Origin: Coprenecus sp902388455
GTDB lineage: Bacteria > Bacteroidota > Bacteroidia > Bacteroidales > UBA932
Reading direction: 5' to 3'
Assembly (NCBI GenBank): GCA_963931615.1
Contig: OZ007032.1
Span: 1,922,001-1,986,000 of the forward strand
Length of the DNA stretch: 64,000 nucleotides
Below the pieces are notes generated by a model that saw nothing but the letters and a program-made list of their open reading frames with translations, did no database searches and was not told the origin of the DNA. Positions 27,014 through 35,755 of the stretch are shown here, piece after piece. Position numbers and translations under genes: made by a program. How positions within the stretch are numbered: position 1 is the first letter of the stretch; each line of letters opens with the position of its first letter.

Positions 27014-28764
27014 CGCTGTTCAACTGACAGTACCTCCGTCCTTTTATTGAATTCCTCAATCCAGGCGGCCTCCTCCTTGCCGAGCAGGTCGAAGTTGACA
27101 GGCGACAAGTCTATCGGAGTGACCGTCAGAGTTTCAAATGCCAGGAATTCTCCATAGCCGTTCTTCTCATGCGGCACGACCAGTACTGCGTTCTCGTGAC
27201 GGATACCGTACTCGCCCTCCACATACAGGGCCGGCTCGTTGGACATGACCATGCCCTCGGCCAGAGCGACAGGATTTTCTTCCATTCTCACACTCTGGGG
27301 ACCTTCATGCACGCAGAGATTATGTCCTATACCGTGGCAGGTTCCATGCCAGTACATCCGGCCGGCCTTCATGATGGGACCGCGGGCAAGAATGTCCAGC
27401 AGACAACCCCTCATTCCCTTGTAGAATACCGCCATGCTCAGGTCGATCATACCTTTGAGAGCAACGGTATAATCATCCTTCTGAGTCTGGGTCAGGGGAC
27501 CGAGAGGAACCGTACGGGTAGTATCGGTGGTCCCGTATGTGTACTGAGCGCCAGTATCTATGAGTAGAAAACCTTCGGGACGGATAACCGCACTTTCATC
27601 CTCAGTAGGAACATAATGCGGCAGAGCAGCGTTGGCTCCGAAACCTACGATTGCAGGGAAACTCTCTCCCAGATAGTCCGGACATTCACTGCGCACCTCT
27701 ATGAGTTTCATGGCCACCTGATATTCCGTAATACCCTTGTCCGCATTTTCCTTAACCCAGTCTATCACCTTTGTCAAAGCCTTTGCATCCTCAATGAACG
27801 CACGGCGGTATCCTTCTATCTCTACTGCATTCTTGACGGCCTTCATCATATTCAGCGTTCCTCCGGGGGTAGGATCAGGAATATAGGGACGGAAAGGCGA
27901 GCGCTGATGGATATTGTCCATGGCCGCGAAGAAATACTTTGCTGTAATCTTACCGGATGAGAAAATACGGACACAATCCTTAGGCAGGGCCTTGAGGAAG
28001 CTGCCGAACTCCTCATAATCCCTGAGAATTACCCCTTCACTGAGCAGAGCCCTCATCGCCTCATGCTCCAGCATCTCCTGACGGAGGAAGAGGGTCACGC
28101 ACTCAGGCGTAACCACAGCATAGGACAGGGGCAGAGGATTGTACTCAATGTCCGTACCGCGGATATTGCAGAGCCATGCCACCTCATCCATGGCCGTAAC
28201 GATATAGGCAAACGGCAGGGAGGAGTCCAGTCTTTCCACCAGGCGGAGGTGCTTCGATTCAACACTTTCTCCGCTGATATTCTCGGGGACAAAGCGCACG
28301 GGGTTGAACTGAAGAGCGGGACGGTCCTTCCATACACGGTCGAACGGGTCCTCTATAAGCGTCACGTTAAGAGGAGAAAGGGAGTCCAGCATGGACTGGT
28401 ACTCTGCATAAGAGAAAAGATCCTCATCCATCGCGACAATATCATCTTCAGAAAGATGCTCCTTAATCCACTCAGGGATGGAGGGTGTTCCTTCTACCCG
28501 CAGCCGCATCATCTCGATACCGGTTCCCTCCAGTTGACGGGCTGCCTGAATAAAGAAACGGGAGTCGACCCACAGAGCAGCCTCATTCTGAGTTATCACG
28601 AGCGTCGCAGCCTCGCCGGTAAATCCGGAAAGCCACTCGAGAATCTTATAGTGCGCGGGGATATACTCACCGAAATGAGGATCCGTTGACGGAATTATCA
28701 TAGCCGAGATATCGTCTTCGGCCAGAACCTTGCGAAGAAGGTCTATACGCTGGGTTATTTCCAT
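27004..28764 (-). CDS. Xaa-Pro aminopeptidase (M24 family)
   Basis: A 586-residue metallopeptidase removing N-terminal residues ahead of proline. It has two N-terminal creatinase-like domains (about 1-300) and a C-terminal pita-bread domain. Metal ligands are seen at LLIDTGAQYTYGTTDTTRT (two Asp), HGTCHGIGHNLCVHEGP (His) and late Glu positions (MSNEPALYVEGEYGIRHENAVLV). Length of about 590 matches the long PepP form common in Bacteroidota. No signal peptide, so cytoplasmic. It is the last gene of the operon running from the SDR at 34612, 24 bp after recN. Confidence 0.93.
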   Translation of the reverse strand: MEITQRIDLLRKVLAEDDISAMIIPSTDPHFGEYIPAHYKILEWLSGFTGEAATLVITQNEAALWVDSRFFIQAARQLEGTGIEMMRLRVEGTPSIPEWIKEHLSEDDIVAMDEDLFSYAEYQSMLDSLSPLNVTLIEDPFDRVWKDRPALQFNPVRFVPENISGESVESKHLRLVERLDSSLPFAYIVTAMDEVAWLCNIRGTDIEYNPLPLSYAVVTPECVTLFLRQEMLEHEAMRALLSEGVILRDYEEFGSFLKALPKDCVRIFSSGKITAKYFFAAMDNIHQRSPFRPYIPDPTPGGTLNMMKAVKNAVEIEGYRRAFIEDAKALTKVIDWVKENADKGITEYQVAMKLIEVRSECPDYLGESFPAIVGFGANAALPHYVPTEDESAVIRPEGFLLIDTGAQYTYGTTDTTRTVPLGPLTQTQKDDYTVALKGMIDLSMAVFYKGMRGCLLDILARGPIMKAGRMYWHGTCHGIGHNLCVHEGPQSVRMEENPVALAEGMVMSNEPALYVEGEYGIRHENAVLVVPHEKNGYGEFLAFETLTVTPIDLSPVNFDLLGKEEAAWIEEFNKRTEVLSVEQRNE

Positions 28765-28788
28765 AGATTATCTATATAATAATGATTA

Positions 28789-30420
28789 TCAGTCTTTACT
28801 GGCTTTGGAAAGCAATACTCGCGCATTCTCCACAGCCGCAGCTGTAAGCTCTGAACCGCTGAGCATCCGGGCTACCTCCATGACCCTCTCCTCTTCCCCC
28901 AGCCTCCGGATACCGGTACAGGCTTTGCCGTCCTGTCCGAAATCCTTATACACCAGATAATGCGCTCCCCTCTTGGAGGCTATCTGCGGCAGATGGGTGA
29001 TGGCGAATATCTGCATCCTCTCACCCATCCTGCCGATCATGTCACCCATCTTGTCTGCGATTCTACCGGACACTCCGGTATCAATCTCGTCGAAAATCAT
29101 AGTAGGCAAGGATGTATATCTGGCCAGCAGCCCTTTGAGTGAGAGCATCACACGGGAAAGTTCTCCGCCCGAAGCCACTTTCGAGATGTCGCGGAGGGTC
29201 GCAGAGCCATTGGCCGAAAAAAGGAAATCCAGAGTGTCACCCCCGGAGACCGTGAGAGTGTCCCTGGAAGAGACTGATGCCTGAAATACGGCATGCGGCA
29301 TCTCCAGGGAACGGATATCGGCCTGCAGTTCGGCAGACAGTGCCCCACAGGCATCCTTACGCCTCCGGGACAATTCCTCCGCCAGTTTTCGGCGCTGTCC
29401 GTCAAGAACCTCCAGTTCCTTCCTTACGGCCTCCAGCCTCTCCTGCTGCTCCCCGACACCGCTGAGCGAAGCATTGAGACTGTCTCGTAGTCCGATAAGA
29501 GCCTCAACGCTGTCACAGCCGTACTTTCTCTCAAGAGAATAAAGCAATGACATACGGTCCTCCACCTCCTGCAGCCGCTCAGGTGATACAGTAATGCCGG
29601 AAGCGGCTTCCTCTATCTCCCTCTCTATGTCCGAGACCTCTATCCTGCAGGACTCCAACCGATCGGCAAGAGGCTGCAGCGCTGGATTATATGAGACGTA
29701 CCGCATGAGCCGGGAAGCTGCATCCTTCAGCTGCTGCACCACGGATAGCTCCTGGGGATTAAGGGCACCATAAGCCGCCTCCAGGCCGCCGCGGATATCC
29801 TCCGCATGAGCCAGAGCCTTCTGCTCCGCCTCCAGGGCCTCCATCTCTCCTGGCACCAGACGGGCTTCCTGAAGTTTTGAGAGCTGGAACTGACGGTATT
29901 CGGCATCCCGCTCAGCCCCGGCTATAGCCTCCGCAAGGGATTCTGCCTCGTGTTCCTTGACCTCACAGGCACTGTATACCTTCCTGTACTCCTCGAGCAG
30001 CGGGGCCGTTCCGGCAAAATGGTCTATCACTCCCAGACGGAAATCCGGGTCTGTCAGGAGCAGGTGCTGATGCTGCTCATGTATGTCTATGATACGGGAG
30101 GAAATGGCCGATAGATCCGCCAGTGTTACAGGTTCATCGTTTAGAAACGAACGGGAACGTCCCGCCGGGGTTATGACTCTGCGGAGAATATACTCCTCTC
30201 CGGTCCTGCCGTCCCGGAACTCCGCCTCTACCACACAGTTGCGGTCAGGATCGCTAAACACAGAAGTATCAGCCCTTTTCCCCAGAATAAGGGAAAGAGC
30301 TCCCAGAAGAATGGACTTTCCGGCTCCCGTCTCGCCTGTGATGATAATCAGACCGTCCGGGAATGTGATATCCAGGGATGAAATCAGAGCATAATTCGAT
30401 ATGGACAGACGGGTCAGCAT
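28789..30420 (-). CDS. recN: DNA repair protein RecN
   Basis: A 543-residue SMC-like ATPase for double-strand break repair. Walker A is at residues 29-36 (GETGAGKS), coiled-coil arms occupy about 150-370, and the C-terminal signature and Walker B are VASGGELSRVMLSLK and LPTMIFDEIDTGVSG. Length is typical. Its start overlaps the coaBC stop by 7 bp. Confidence 0.96.
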   Translation of the reverse strand: MLTRLSISNYALISSLDITFPDGLIIITGETGAGKSILLGALSLILGKRADTSVFSDPDRNCVVEAEFRDGRTGEEYILRRVITPAGRSRSFLNDEPVTLADLSAISSRIIDIHEQHQHLLLTDPDFRLGVIDHFAGTAPLLEEYRKVYSACEVKEHEAESLAEAIAGAERDAEYRQFQLSKLQEARLVPGEMEALEAEQKALAHAEDIRGGLEAAYGALNPQELSVVQQLKDAASRLMRYVSYNPALQPLADRLESCRIEVSDIEREIEEAASGITVSPERLQEVEDRMSLLYSLERKYGCDSVEALIGLRDSLNASLSGVGEQQERLEAVRKELEVLDGQRRKLAEELSRRRKDACGALSAELQADIRSLEMPHAVFQASVSSRDTLTVSGGDTLDFLFSANGSATLRDISKVASGGELSRVMLSLKGLLARYTSLPTMIFDEIDTGVSGRIADKMGDMIGRMGERMQIFAITHLPQIASKRGAHYLVYKDFGQDGKACTGIRRLGEEERVMEVARMLSGSELTAAAVENARVLLSKASKD

Positions 30421-31634
30421 CCTCTCCCCAGCATATTTTCAATATTGTCAACAATGGCTGATGCAACTTCTGCCTTTGACTCCAGGGGAATCTCCTGCTG
30501 ACTGCCGTCGCGGCGGAAAATTGTCACCTTGTTCGTATCCCCTCCGAATCCGGCTCCTGGATCCTGCATGGAGTTGAGAACAATCATGTCCATATTCTTG
30601 CGGCGCAGCTTGGAAAGAGCATTTTCCCTGGCATTGTCCGTTTCCAATGCAAATCCGGCAATAACGCCTTCCCGACGCCTCCGTCCGCCTATAGATGCTG
30701 CAATATCCTTGGTAGGAGCCAGTTCAAGGACCATCCTACTACCGTCCTTTTTAATCTTCGTACTGCTGGGAGATGCCGGGGTAAAATCGGCCACAGCCGC
30801 GCAGAGCACGGTTATATCACATCCCTTGTCGTACTCGGCGACCGCCGCCTGATACATTTCCTCTGCTGAAATCACCTTCCTTACCTCCACTGAGGGTGAT
30901 TTCGGATATACTGCTGCCGGACCGGAGACAACTGTTACCTGTGCCCCGCGGCGGGCAAGCTCATCCGCTACGGCCGATGCCATTTTACCCGACGAATGGT
31001 TCGAGATAAAACGGACGGGATCTATAGCCTCACGGGTAGGCCCCGACGTAACTACAGCCCTGCGTCCCTCAAGCGTCTGCCGCGGTCGTGGATCAAGCAG
31101 TTCCTCAACACGCTCCACGATTCTCTCCGGTTCCTCCATCCTTCCCTTGCCTTCCAGGCCGCTGGCCAACTCTCCCGAGGCAGCTTCCACGATATGCACT
31201 CCCCTGCTCCTGAGTATTCTCAATGTTTCCTGGGTCGCCGGATGGGCATACATGTCCAAGTCCATCGCCGGAGCCGCCATGACAGGACACCGGGATGAGA
31301 GATAAGTAGTAAGCAGAAGGTTGTCGGCAATACCGCAGGCCATTTTCGAAAGAGTATTGGCTGATGCCGGTGCGATAAGATATAAATCAGCCCACATGCC
31401 AAGGGACACATGGCTGTTCCACTGTCCGTTCTCAGGATTGAAGAACTCCACGAGTATGGGATTACGGGAAAGCGTCGCCATGGTCAGAGGAGTAATGAAC
31501 TGCTTGGCGGTGGACGTCATTATGACCTTGACCTCCGCCCCCTCCTTGACCAGCAGGCGGGTCAGGTATGCGGCTTTGTAGGCCGCGATGCTTCCGGTAA
31601 TACCCAGAAGTATGTGTTTACCCTTGAGCTGCAT
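30414..31634 (-). CDS. coaBC: Bifunctional phosphopantothenoylcysteine decarboxylase/synthetase
   Basis: A 406-residue two-domain enzyme of CoA synthesis. The N-terminal CoaC flavoprotein domain (about 1-180) has GSIAAYKAAYLTRLL, PASANTLSKMACGIADNLL and the PAMDLDMY region; the C-terminal CoaB domain (about 185-400) starts with AVVTSGPTREAIDPVRFISN and NHSSGKMA. The fused form is standard. It lies between rpoZ (26-bp gap) and recN (7-bp overlap), the order often found in Bacteroidota. Confidence 0.96.
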   Translation of the reverse strand: MQLKGKHILLGITGSIAAYKAAYLTRLLVKEGAEVKVIMTSTAKQFITPLTMATLSRNPILVEFFNPENGQWNSHVSLGMWADLYLIAPASANTLSKMACGIADNLLLTTYLSSRCPVMAAPAMDLDMYAHPATQETLRILRSRGVHIVEAASGELASGLEGKGRMEEPERIVERVEELLDPRPRQTLEGRRAVVTSGPTREAIDPVRFISNHSSGKMASAVADELARRGAQVTVVSGPAAVYPKSPSVEVRKVISAEEMYQAAVAEYDKGCDITVLCAAVADFTPASPSSTKIKKDGSRMVLELAPTKDIAASIGGRRRREGVIAGFALETDNARENALSKLRRKNMDMIVLNSMQDPGAGFGGDTNKVTIFRRDGSQQEIPLESKAEVASAIVDNIENMLGRGC

Positions 31635-31660
31635 GTCTGCGAAGTGCCTGAATGGCCTGT

Positions 31661-31978
31661 CTACTGCTGGTCCTCGACCTTACGGTAGTAAATCTCGTTG
31701 TTGCGGAACTCCTCGATAGCGACGAGCGTCGGCTTGGGCAGCCGCTCGTAATGCTTGGATATCTCGATCTGCTCGCGGTTCTCGAAAGTTTCTTCCAGAG
31801 TATCGGCATAGTTGGAGAACTCCTCGAGCTTCTGGCTGAGTTCCTGCTTTACATTGGCAGATATCTGGTTGGCCCTCTTGGCGATAATCATTACTGTCTC
31901 GTAAATGTTGCCTGTAGGCTTTGCCAGTTCTGAAAGGTTACGGGTTACTGTGTTTGTAGGTACCTGTTTAATTTCCAT
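31661..31978 (-). CDS. rpoZ: RNA polymerase omega subunit, Bacteroidota type
   Basis: A 105-residue protein. The segment NIYETVMIIAKRANQISANVKQEL is the RpoZ core, divergent from the proteobacterial form as usual in this phylum, followed by an acidic C-terminal tail. It stabilises the beta' subunit of RNA polymerase. Position between bamD and coaBC supports the call. Confidence 0.88.
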   Translation of the reverse strand: MEIKQVPTNTVTRNLSELAKPTGNIYETVMIIAKRANQISANVKQELSQKLEEFSNYADTLEETFENREQIEISKHYERLPKPTLVAIEEFRNNEIYYRKVEDQQ

Positions 31979-31994
31979 GGTTTTATATATTTAG

Positions 31995-32819
31995 CTATTT
32001 TTTATTCAAAAAATTCTGGGCCCTTGCGGCCAGGCCGTCCAGCTCCTTGCGGTAAACGGACTCGGGAAACTCGCTCACAAATGAGAAATAATCATCTGTA
32101 AATGTCATGTATCTTTCCCTCTGCTTCTCCGGCACGCTGTTCTGAGCATACTTGTAGGCCGACAAAGCCGTATAGTACATGATGTCCTCCCGGTAAAGAT
32201 TCGCCGCATCTTCCTTGAGGACCAGTTTCAGGGCGTAATGGGCCGCCTTATAGTCCTCTATCGTATAATAAAGTTTGGCCGCCTCATAGTCTTTCCGGTC
32301 CAACCTCTCCTCCAGATCCTCGATCATAGCCTGGCACTGGGGAATATAGTCGTTGTCAGGAAAGTCTATCAAATATTCGTTAATGGCGCCAAGAGCCTTA
32401 TAGGTAGGCGTCTGGTCCAACTCATAACGGTATGTAGCCTGATAGAGACAGTCCAGGTACATGAAACGGGCCTTGTCTGTAAAAGGGCTGCGGGGAAAGA
32501 CATTGATAAAGGAGTCAAACGCCTGCTCGGCAGCTATCATGTCGCCATAGCAGTAATGGGAGTACGCAGTATAATACTCCACAGTATCTTCCTGGGCCGT
32601 ACCGTCCACAGCTATCTTCAGCGACTCAAACATAGATGCGGACTTGGCGTATTTACCGGCATCGAAGAGATCAAAGGCCATCTGATACTTGGCCGGCACG
32701 TCATTGCTTTCCATCATGACTTCAAACTGGGTCTTGCATGATGCTGTCATCAGTACTGTTAACACAGCGGCGATCAGTAATGCCGGCACTCTGGATAAAT
32801 TCTTCATCTTCTCTGTCAT
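31995..32819 (-). CDS. bamD: BamD-like outer-membrane assembly lipoprotein
   Basis: A 274-residue lipoprotein with TPR repeats that works with BamA in outer-membrane protein insertion. Signal peptide with lipobox LMTASC; repeats such as YQMAFDLFDAGKYAKSASMFESL, then GDMIAAEQAFDSFINVFPRSPF, match the YfiO/BamD family. The frame starts 1 bp after the upstream stop (TGAAATG); an internal ATG at 32807 would give a more compact signal peptide and is the likelier start of translation in some annotations. It is followed by rpoZ after 16 bp. Confidence 0.9.
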   Translation of the reverse strand: MTEKMKNLSRVPALLIAAVLTVLMTASCKTQFEVMMESNDVPAKYQMAFDLFDAGKYAKSASMFESLKIAVDGTAQEDTVEYYTAYSHYCYGDMIAAEQAFDSFINVFPRSPFTDKARFMYLDCLYQATYRYELDQTPTYKALGAINEYLIDFPDNDYIPQCQAMIEDLEERLDRKDYEAAKLYYTIEDYKAAHYALKLVLKEDAANLYREDIMYYTALSAYKYAQNSVPEKQRERYMTFTDDYFSFVSEFPESVYRKELDGLAARAQNFLNKK

Positions 32820-32820
32820 T

Positions 32821-33777
32821 TCATTCAGAACTTACAAAGATACAATATTTCTTCTTAACATATACTTCCAATCTATACCCCCATACCAATATTATAGCCC
32901 ATATCCACCTGGACAATAACAGAACCCACCACACAGCTCCTACCGACGACAGGAGTATCACATCCTCCAAATTGCTGTGGCTGATGCCTATATGGGTATT
33001 CAGCCCGTCTATGTCTTCCTTACGCAACTTTCCTTTTCCGGCCTCGTCTATCATCGCCGCGGCCCCGTACGCCAGCCCCAGGGTATTGGCTATTATCCAG
33101 AGTACTGCACAACGTGAGGAAAGACCGAACACGTGCATTACCGGACGGAGCGCCCTGGAGATAGCCCGGATGATGCCGAACTCAGCCATCACTGCCTGCA
33201 GAACATTAAGTGCAAAGATGATAATCAACATCTTAGGCACGAGTATGCAGGTATTTTTCAACCACTCCAGAAACTCCGTCGTGAAGTCAGGCCGTACAGG
33301 CCCCGCCTCCACTCCGTCCGGCACATGGACGGAACCCGGGAGCACCATGTTCAACAAGTATGCAAGAATTATTCCCGAAAGTGTCCGGACCAACACCATC
33401 CGCACCGCCGGGCTGCCGGTTTTCTTCTGAACAGCTGTTTCCACGAACATGTTATGCGAGCACAGAGCCATCACTCCGAGAATAGTCATCGCCCTGGAAT
33501 CCAGGTCAAGGGTCACCGCAGCGGCAATAGCCGAATACATATTGACGAAATATCCTGAAACATAAGCCAAAGCCGCCTCGCCCGGCAGGCCGAAGTGCAC
33601 GAAAACGGGAGAAAGCACTCCAGAAATCCACTCAATTACGCCGAAATGTCCGAGGAGCATTATAGCAAAAGATACTGCCACAGTGATTTTTATCATCCAC
33701 CAAGCAGTCTTCTTAGTTGACGGAAGGCACCTGCGCACCGCCACGCCGCTCCTTACCCTGAATTCTTTGCCTGTCAT
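32821..33777 (-). CDS. Nucleoside-recognition (Gate) domain membrane protein
   Basis: A 318-residue inner-membrane protein with about eight hydrophobic segments. Two copies of the Gate/nucleoside-recognition fold can be traced (about 25-160 and 165-300), with motifs like VALCSHNMFVETAVQKKTG and NTLGLAYGAAAMIDEAG. Homologues in Bacteroidota are annotated as spore-maturation-like or nucleoside-recognition proteins; the transported substrate is unknown. It lies 25 bp after the SDR gene and ends 1 bp before bamD. Confidence 0.82.
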   Translation of the reverse strand: MTGKEFRVRSGVAVRRCLPSTKKTAWWMIKITVAVSFAIMLLGHFGVIEWISGVLSPVFVHFGLPGEAALAYVSGYFVNMYSAIAAAVTLDLDSRAMTILGVMALCSHNMFVETAVQKKTGSPAVRMVLVRTLSGIILAYLLNMVLPGSVHVPDGVEAGPVRPDFTTEFLEWLKNTCILVPKMLIIIFALNVLQAVMAEFGIIRAISRALRPVMHVFGLSSRCAVLWIIANTLGLAYGAAAMIDEAGKGKLRKEDIDGLNTHIGISHSNLEDVILLSSVGAVWWVLLLSRWIWAIILVWGYRLEVYVKKKYCIFVSSE

Positions 33778-33802
33778 CTGCTCCGGCCGCGCTTTTCTCT
33801 GT

Positions 33803-34612
33803 CTACTTCAAATTCCATTTTGCCGTCACCTTCCTTTCAACAGGCCCTATGATGCATGGGCGCAACAGAGGTGCCACGAGCCAGGCTATCTTGTTCACCA
33901 GTCCGGGAATCCTGCCGCTGCGTCCCTTGAACATCATATTCAATGCCTTGCACGCAGCCGTCTCCGGCCGTATCATGACCCCGATGTGACGTGCTATACG
34001 GCTGAGTCTTGGCGTCAGCCCTACCAGGGGAGTGTCCACAGCTCCGAAATATATTGAGCAGACTTTGACTCCTGTTCTCTGGCACTCCGTTCTCAGAGCC
34101 CGGGTAAATATCCGCGTAAAAGACTTTGTGGAAGCATACGTGGTAAGGAAAGGGAACGGGAACCATGCGGCCAGCGACGATATGTTCATGATATATCCTC
34201 TGCGGCGCTCCAGCATGGCCGGCAGGTAATAACTGCAAAGAAGTGCCGTAGCATGATTGTGCACCATGATGATTGAGGAGATCTGAGCCGGCGACATGTT
34301 GCGGAAATGTCTGGCATGCAGCATACCGGCATTGTTGATGAGCACTTCCACCTCTGCACCTGGACGCTGCCCGGCAACTGTATCGTATACCTTTTTCGGA
34401 GCGTCAGGAGCAGACAGATCAATTCCTATCGGCAGAAAGTCCAGATCCGGATGGGCAGCTGCCATCCGGGAGGCCACCTCGTCTGTCTCATTCTGGAACA
34501 AGGCCACTATTATCACATTATATCCTTTCTGCGCCAACAAGTTGACATATTCCAGCCCCATTCCTGACGATCCGCCGGTAACCAACGCATATTTATTATG
34601 TAATCGCTGCAT
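33803..34612 (-). CDS. Short-chain dehydrogenase/reductase
   Basis: A 269-residue SDR starting MQRLHNKYALVTGG. The NAD(P)-binding TGGSSGMG motif is near residues 12-19, NNAGMLH follows, and the catalytic Ser and Tyr-x-x-x-Lys are in ISSLAAWFPFPFLTTYASTK. I placed the start at 34612 instead of the upstream ATG at 34714, because a TATTTTTG box on the minus strand (34644-34637) lies between them. A hydrophobic C-terminal segment may associate with membrane. The substrate is unknown. It heads the operon leading to pepP. Confidence 0.88.
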   Translation of the reverse strand: MQRLHNKYALVTGGSSGMGLEYVNLLAQKGYNVIIVALFQNETDEVASRMAAAHPDLDFLPIGIDLSAPDAPKKVYDTVAGQRPGAEVEVLINNAGMLHARHFRNMSPAQISSIIMVHNHATALLCSYYLPAMLERRRGYIMNISSLAAWFPFPFLTTYASTKSFTRIFTRALRTECQRTGVKVCSIYFGAVDTPLVGLTPRLSRIARHIGVMIRPETAACKALNMMFKGRSGRIPGLVNKIAWLVAPLLRPCIIGPVERKVTAKWNLK

Positions 34613-34636
34613 TCCTATACCTATATTAACTGGGCG

Positions 34637-34644
34637 CAAAAATA
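34637..34644 (-). promoter_or_regulatory. -10-type box of the SDR-bamD-recN-pepP operon
   Basis: TATTTTTG on the minus strand matches TAnnTTTG and lies 25 bp before the SDR start. No convincing TTTG -33 box at standard spacing. Confidence 0.5.
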
Positions 34645-34656
34645 AAATAAATTTCG

Positions 34657-34664
34657 TATATTTG
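34657..34664 (+). promoter_or_regulatory. -10-type box of the rubrerythrin gene
   Basis: TATATTTG matches TAnnTTTG and lies 30 bp before the ATG. It overlaps in arrangement with the divergent SDR promoter. The -33 region is weak. Confidence 0.55.
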
Positions 34665-34694
34665 TCGGATATTAATCCCATAAACAATACTACT

Positions 34695-35270
34695 ATGGCA
34701 TCAATCAAAGGCACCAGAACAGAAAAGAACCTCCTCGCCTCTTTCGCAGGAGAATCACAGGCCAGAGGCCGCTACACCTATTTCGCAAGTGTCGCGAAGA
34801 AAGAGGGCTACGAGCAGATAGCCGCCATCTTCCTTGAGACCGCCGAACAGGAGAAAGAGCACGCAAAAAAATTCTTTAAATTCCTTGAAGGAGGCATGGT
34901 TGAAATCACCTCGACATATCCCGCCGGCATCATATCCACAACTCTCGAGAACCTTCGTGCCGCGGCTGAAGGCGAGAACGAAGAGTGGACAGTTCTCTAC
35001 CCTGAGGCAGCCAAAGTAGCCCGCGAGGAAGGATTCACTGAGATTGCAGTGGCATTCGAGATGATTGCCCGCGTCGAGGCCGAACATGAGGCACGTTACC
35101 GCAAACTCCTCGAAAGAGTAGAGAGCGGACGTTTCTTCGAGCGTGACGGCGAGATATACTGGCAGTGCCGCAACTGCGGATATGTCCACAAAGGCAAAAA
35201 GGCTCCCGAGAAATGCCCCGCCTGCCAGCATCCCCAGGCCTACTTCGAGCCAAAAAAGGAGAACTACTAA
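34695..35270 (+). CDS. Rubrerythrin
   Basis: A 191-residue non-heme di-iron peroxidase protecting anaerobes from H2O2. The N-terminal four-helix bundle has the iron-ligand Glu residues in FAGESQARGRYTYF and ETAEQEKEHAKKFF, then EMIARVEAEHEARY. The C-terminal rubredoxin domain binds one iron through CRNCGYVHKG and CPACQHP. The start at 34695 is placed by the conserved N-terminus and the -10 box just upstream; the frame is open earlier but that part runs antisense through the SDR gene. Confidence 0.96.
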   Translation: MASIKGTRTEKNLLASFAGESQARGRYTYFASVAKKEGYEQIAAIFLETAEQEKEHAKKFFKFLEGGMVEITSTYPAGIISTTLENLRAAAEGENEEWTVLYPEAAKVAREEGFTEIAVAFEMIARVEAEHEARYRKLLERVESGRFFERDGEIYWQCRNCGYVHKGKKAPEKCPACQHPQAYFEPKKENY

Positions 35271-35278
35271 AACATTTT

Positions 35279-35309
35279 CTTGCAAGCTGAGAAAAAAGTA
35301 CTATCTTTG
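35279..35309 (+). promoter_or_regulatory. Promoter of tRNA-Leu
   Basis: CTTG near 35279-35282 and TATCTTTG (35302-35309) with 19 nt between them fit the Bacteroidota promoter form. The tRNA begins 33 bp later; a short TCCCTTT/AAAGGGA stem (35313-35329) lies in between. Confidence 0.75.
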
Positions 35310-35342
35310 CAGTCCCTTTCCAAAAGGGATTGCAAAGTGTCT

Positions 35343-35426
35343 GCCCGGATGGTGAAATTGGTAGACACGCTAGTTTCAGGGACTAGTGGCCGCAAGGCTG
35401 TGCAGGTTCGAGTCCTGTTCCGGGCA
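35343..35426 (+). tRNA. tRNA-Leu (anticodon CAG)
   Basis: An 84-nt gene. The acceptor arms GCCCGGA and TCCGGGC pair fully, the anticodon stem CTAGT/ACTAG holds the loop TTCAGGG (anticodon CAG), a short class-II variable arm follows, and the T-loop is GTTCGAGTC. The 3' CCA is not encoded. Confidence 0.97.
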
Positions 35427-35430
35427 CTAA

Positions 35431-35463
35431 AAAGGTGGTAATCGCATGATTACCACCTTTTTT
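35431..35463 (+). terminator. Terminator of tRNA-Leu
   Basis: Perfect 13-bp arms AAAGGTGGTAATC (35431-35443) and GATTACCACCTTT (35448-35460) with a 4-nt loop and a T-run to 35463. The palindrome can be extended into the tRNA 3' end. Confidence 0.93.
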
Positions 35464-35522
35464 AGTGCCAGAAGGGCACCCGTATCTGACCCATCCCGCG
35501 ACCAAACTCGCCATATTCACAT

Positions 35523-35558
35523 AAAAAACCTCCTTGCCACCATCACGGCGCAAGGAGG
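35523..35558 (-). terminator. Terminator of tRNA-Asn
   Basis: On the minus strand CCTCCTTGC (35558-35550) pairs with GCAAGGAGG (35537-35529), then TTTTTT. It lies 35 bp beyond the 3' end of tRNA-Asn. The rest of 35464-35592 holds no gene that I can see. Confidence 0.88.
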
Positions 35559-35592
35559 AAAAAATAACATTATGAAAACATAGTAAATCTCG

Positions 35593-35666
35593 CTCCCCTT
35601 CTAGGACTTGAACCTAGGACCCCCTGATTAACAGTCAGGTGCTCTAACCAACTGAGCTAAAGAGGA
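35593..35666 (-). tRNA. tRNA-Asn (anticodon GTT)
   Basis: A 74-nt gene on the minus strand. Acceptor arms TCCTCTT and AAGGGGA pair with one G-T; the anticodon stem CCTGA/TCAGG holds the loop CTGTTAA (anticodon GTT); the T-loop is GTTCAAGTC. The 3' CCA is not encoded. Confidence 0.97.
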
Positions 35667-35684
35667 ATTTTCCTTTCGGGACTG

Positions 35685-35714
35685 CAAAGATAGATAATTT
35701 TTTCTACTTGCAAA
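35685..35714 (-). promoter_or_regulatory. Promoter of tRNA-Asn
   Basis: On the minus strand TTTG (35714-35711), 18 nt, then TATCTTTG (35692-35685). The tRNA starts 18 bp later. Confidence 0.8.
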
Positions 35715-35723
35715 AAAATAATT

Positions 35724-35731
35724 TAACTTTG
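35724..35731 (+). promoter_or_regulatory. -10-type box of the HU-domain gene
   Basis: TAACTTTG matches TAnnTTTG and lies 24 bp before the ATG. TTTC at 35701-35704 is a one-mismatch -33 box at 19-nt spacing. Confidence 0.6.
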
Positions 35732-35755
35732 TGCAGAAATTTTTAAAAAATCTGT

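Noticed and set aside
34296..34694. Upstream extension of the rubrerythrin frame
   Set aside because: It is antisense to the SDR gene and crosses the divergent promoters; the conserved rubrerythrin start is at 34695.
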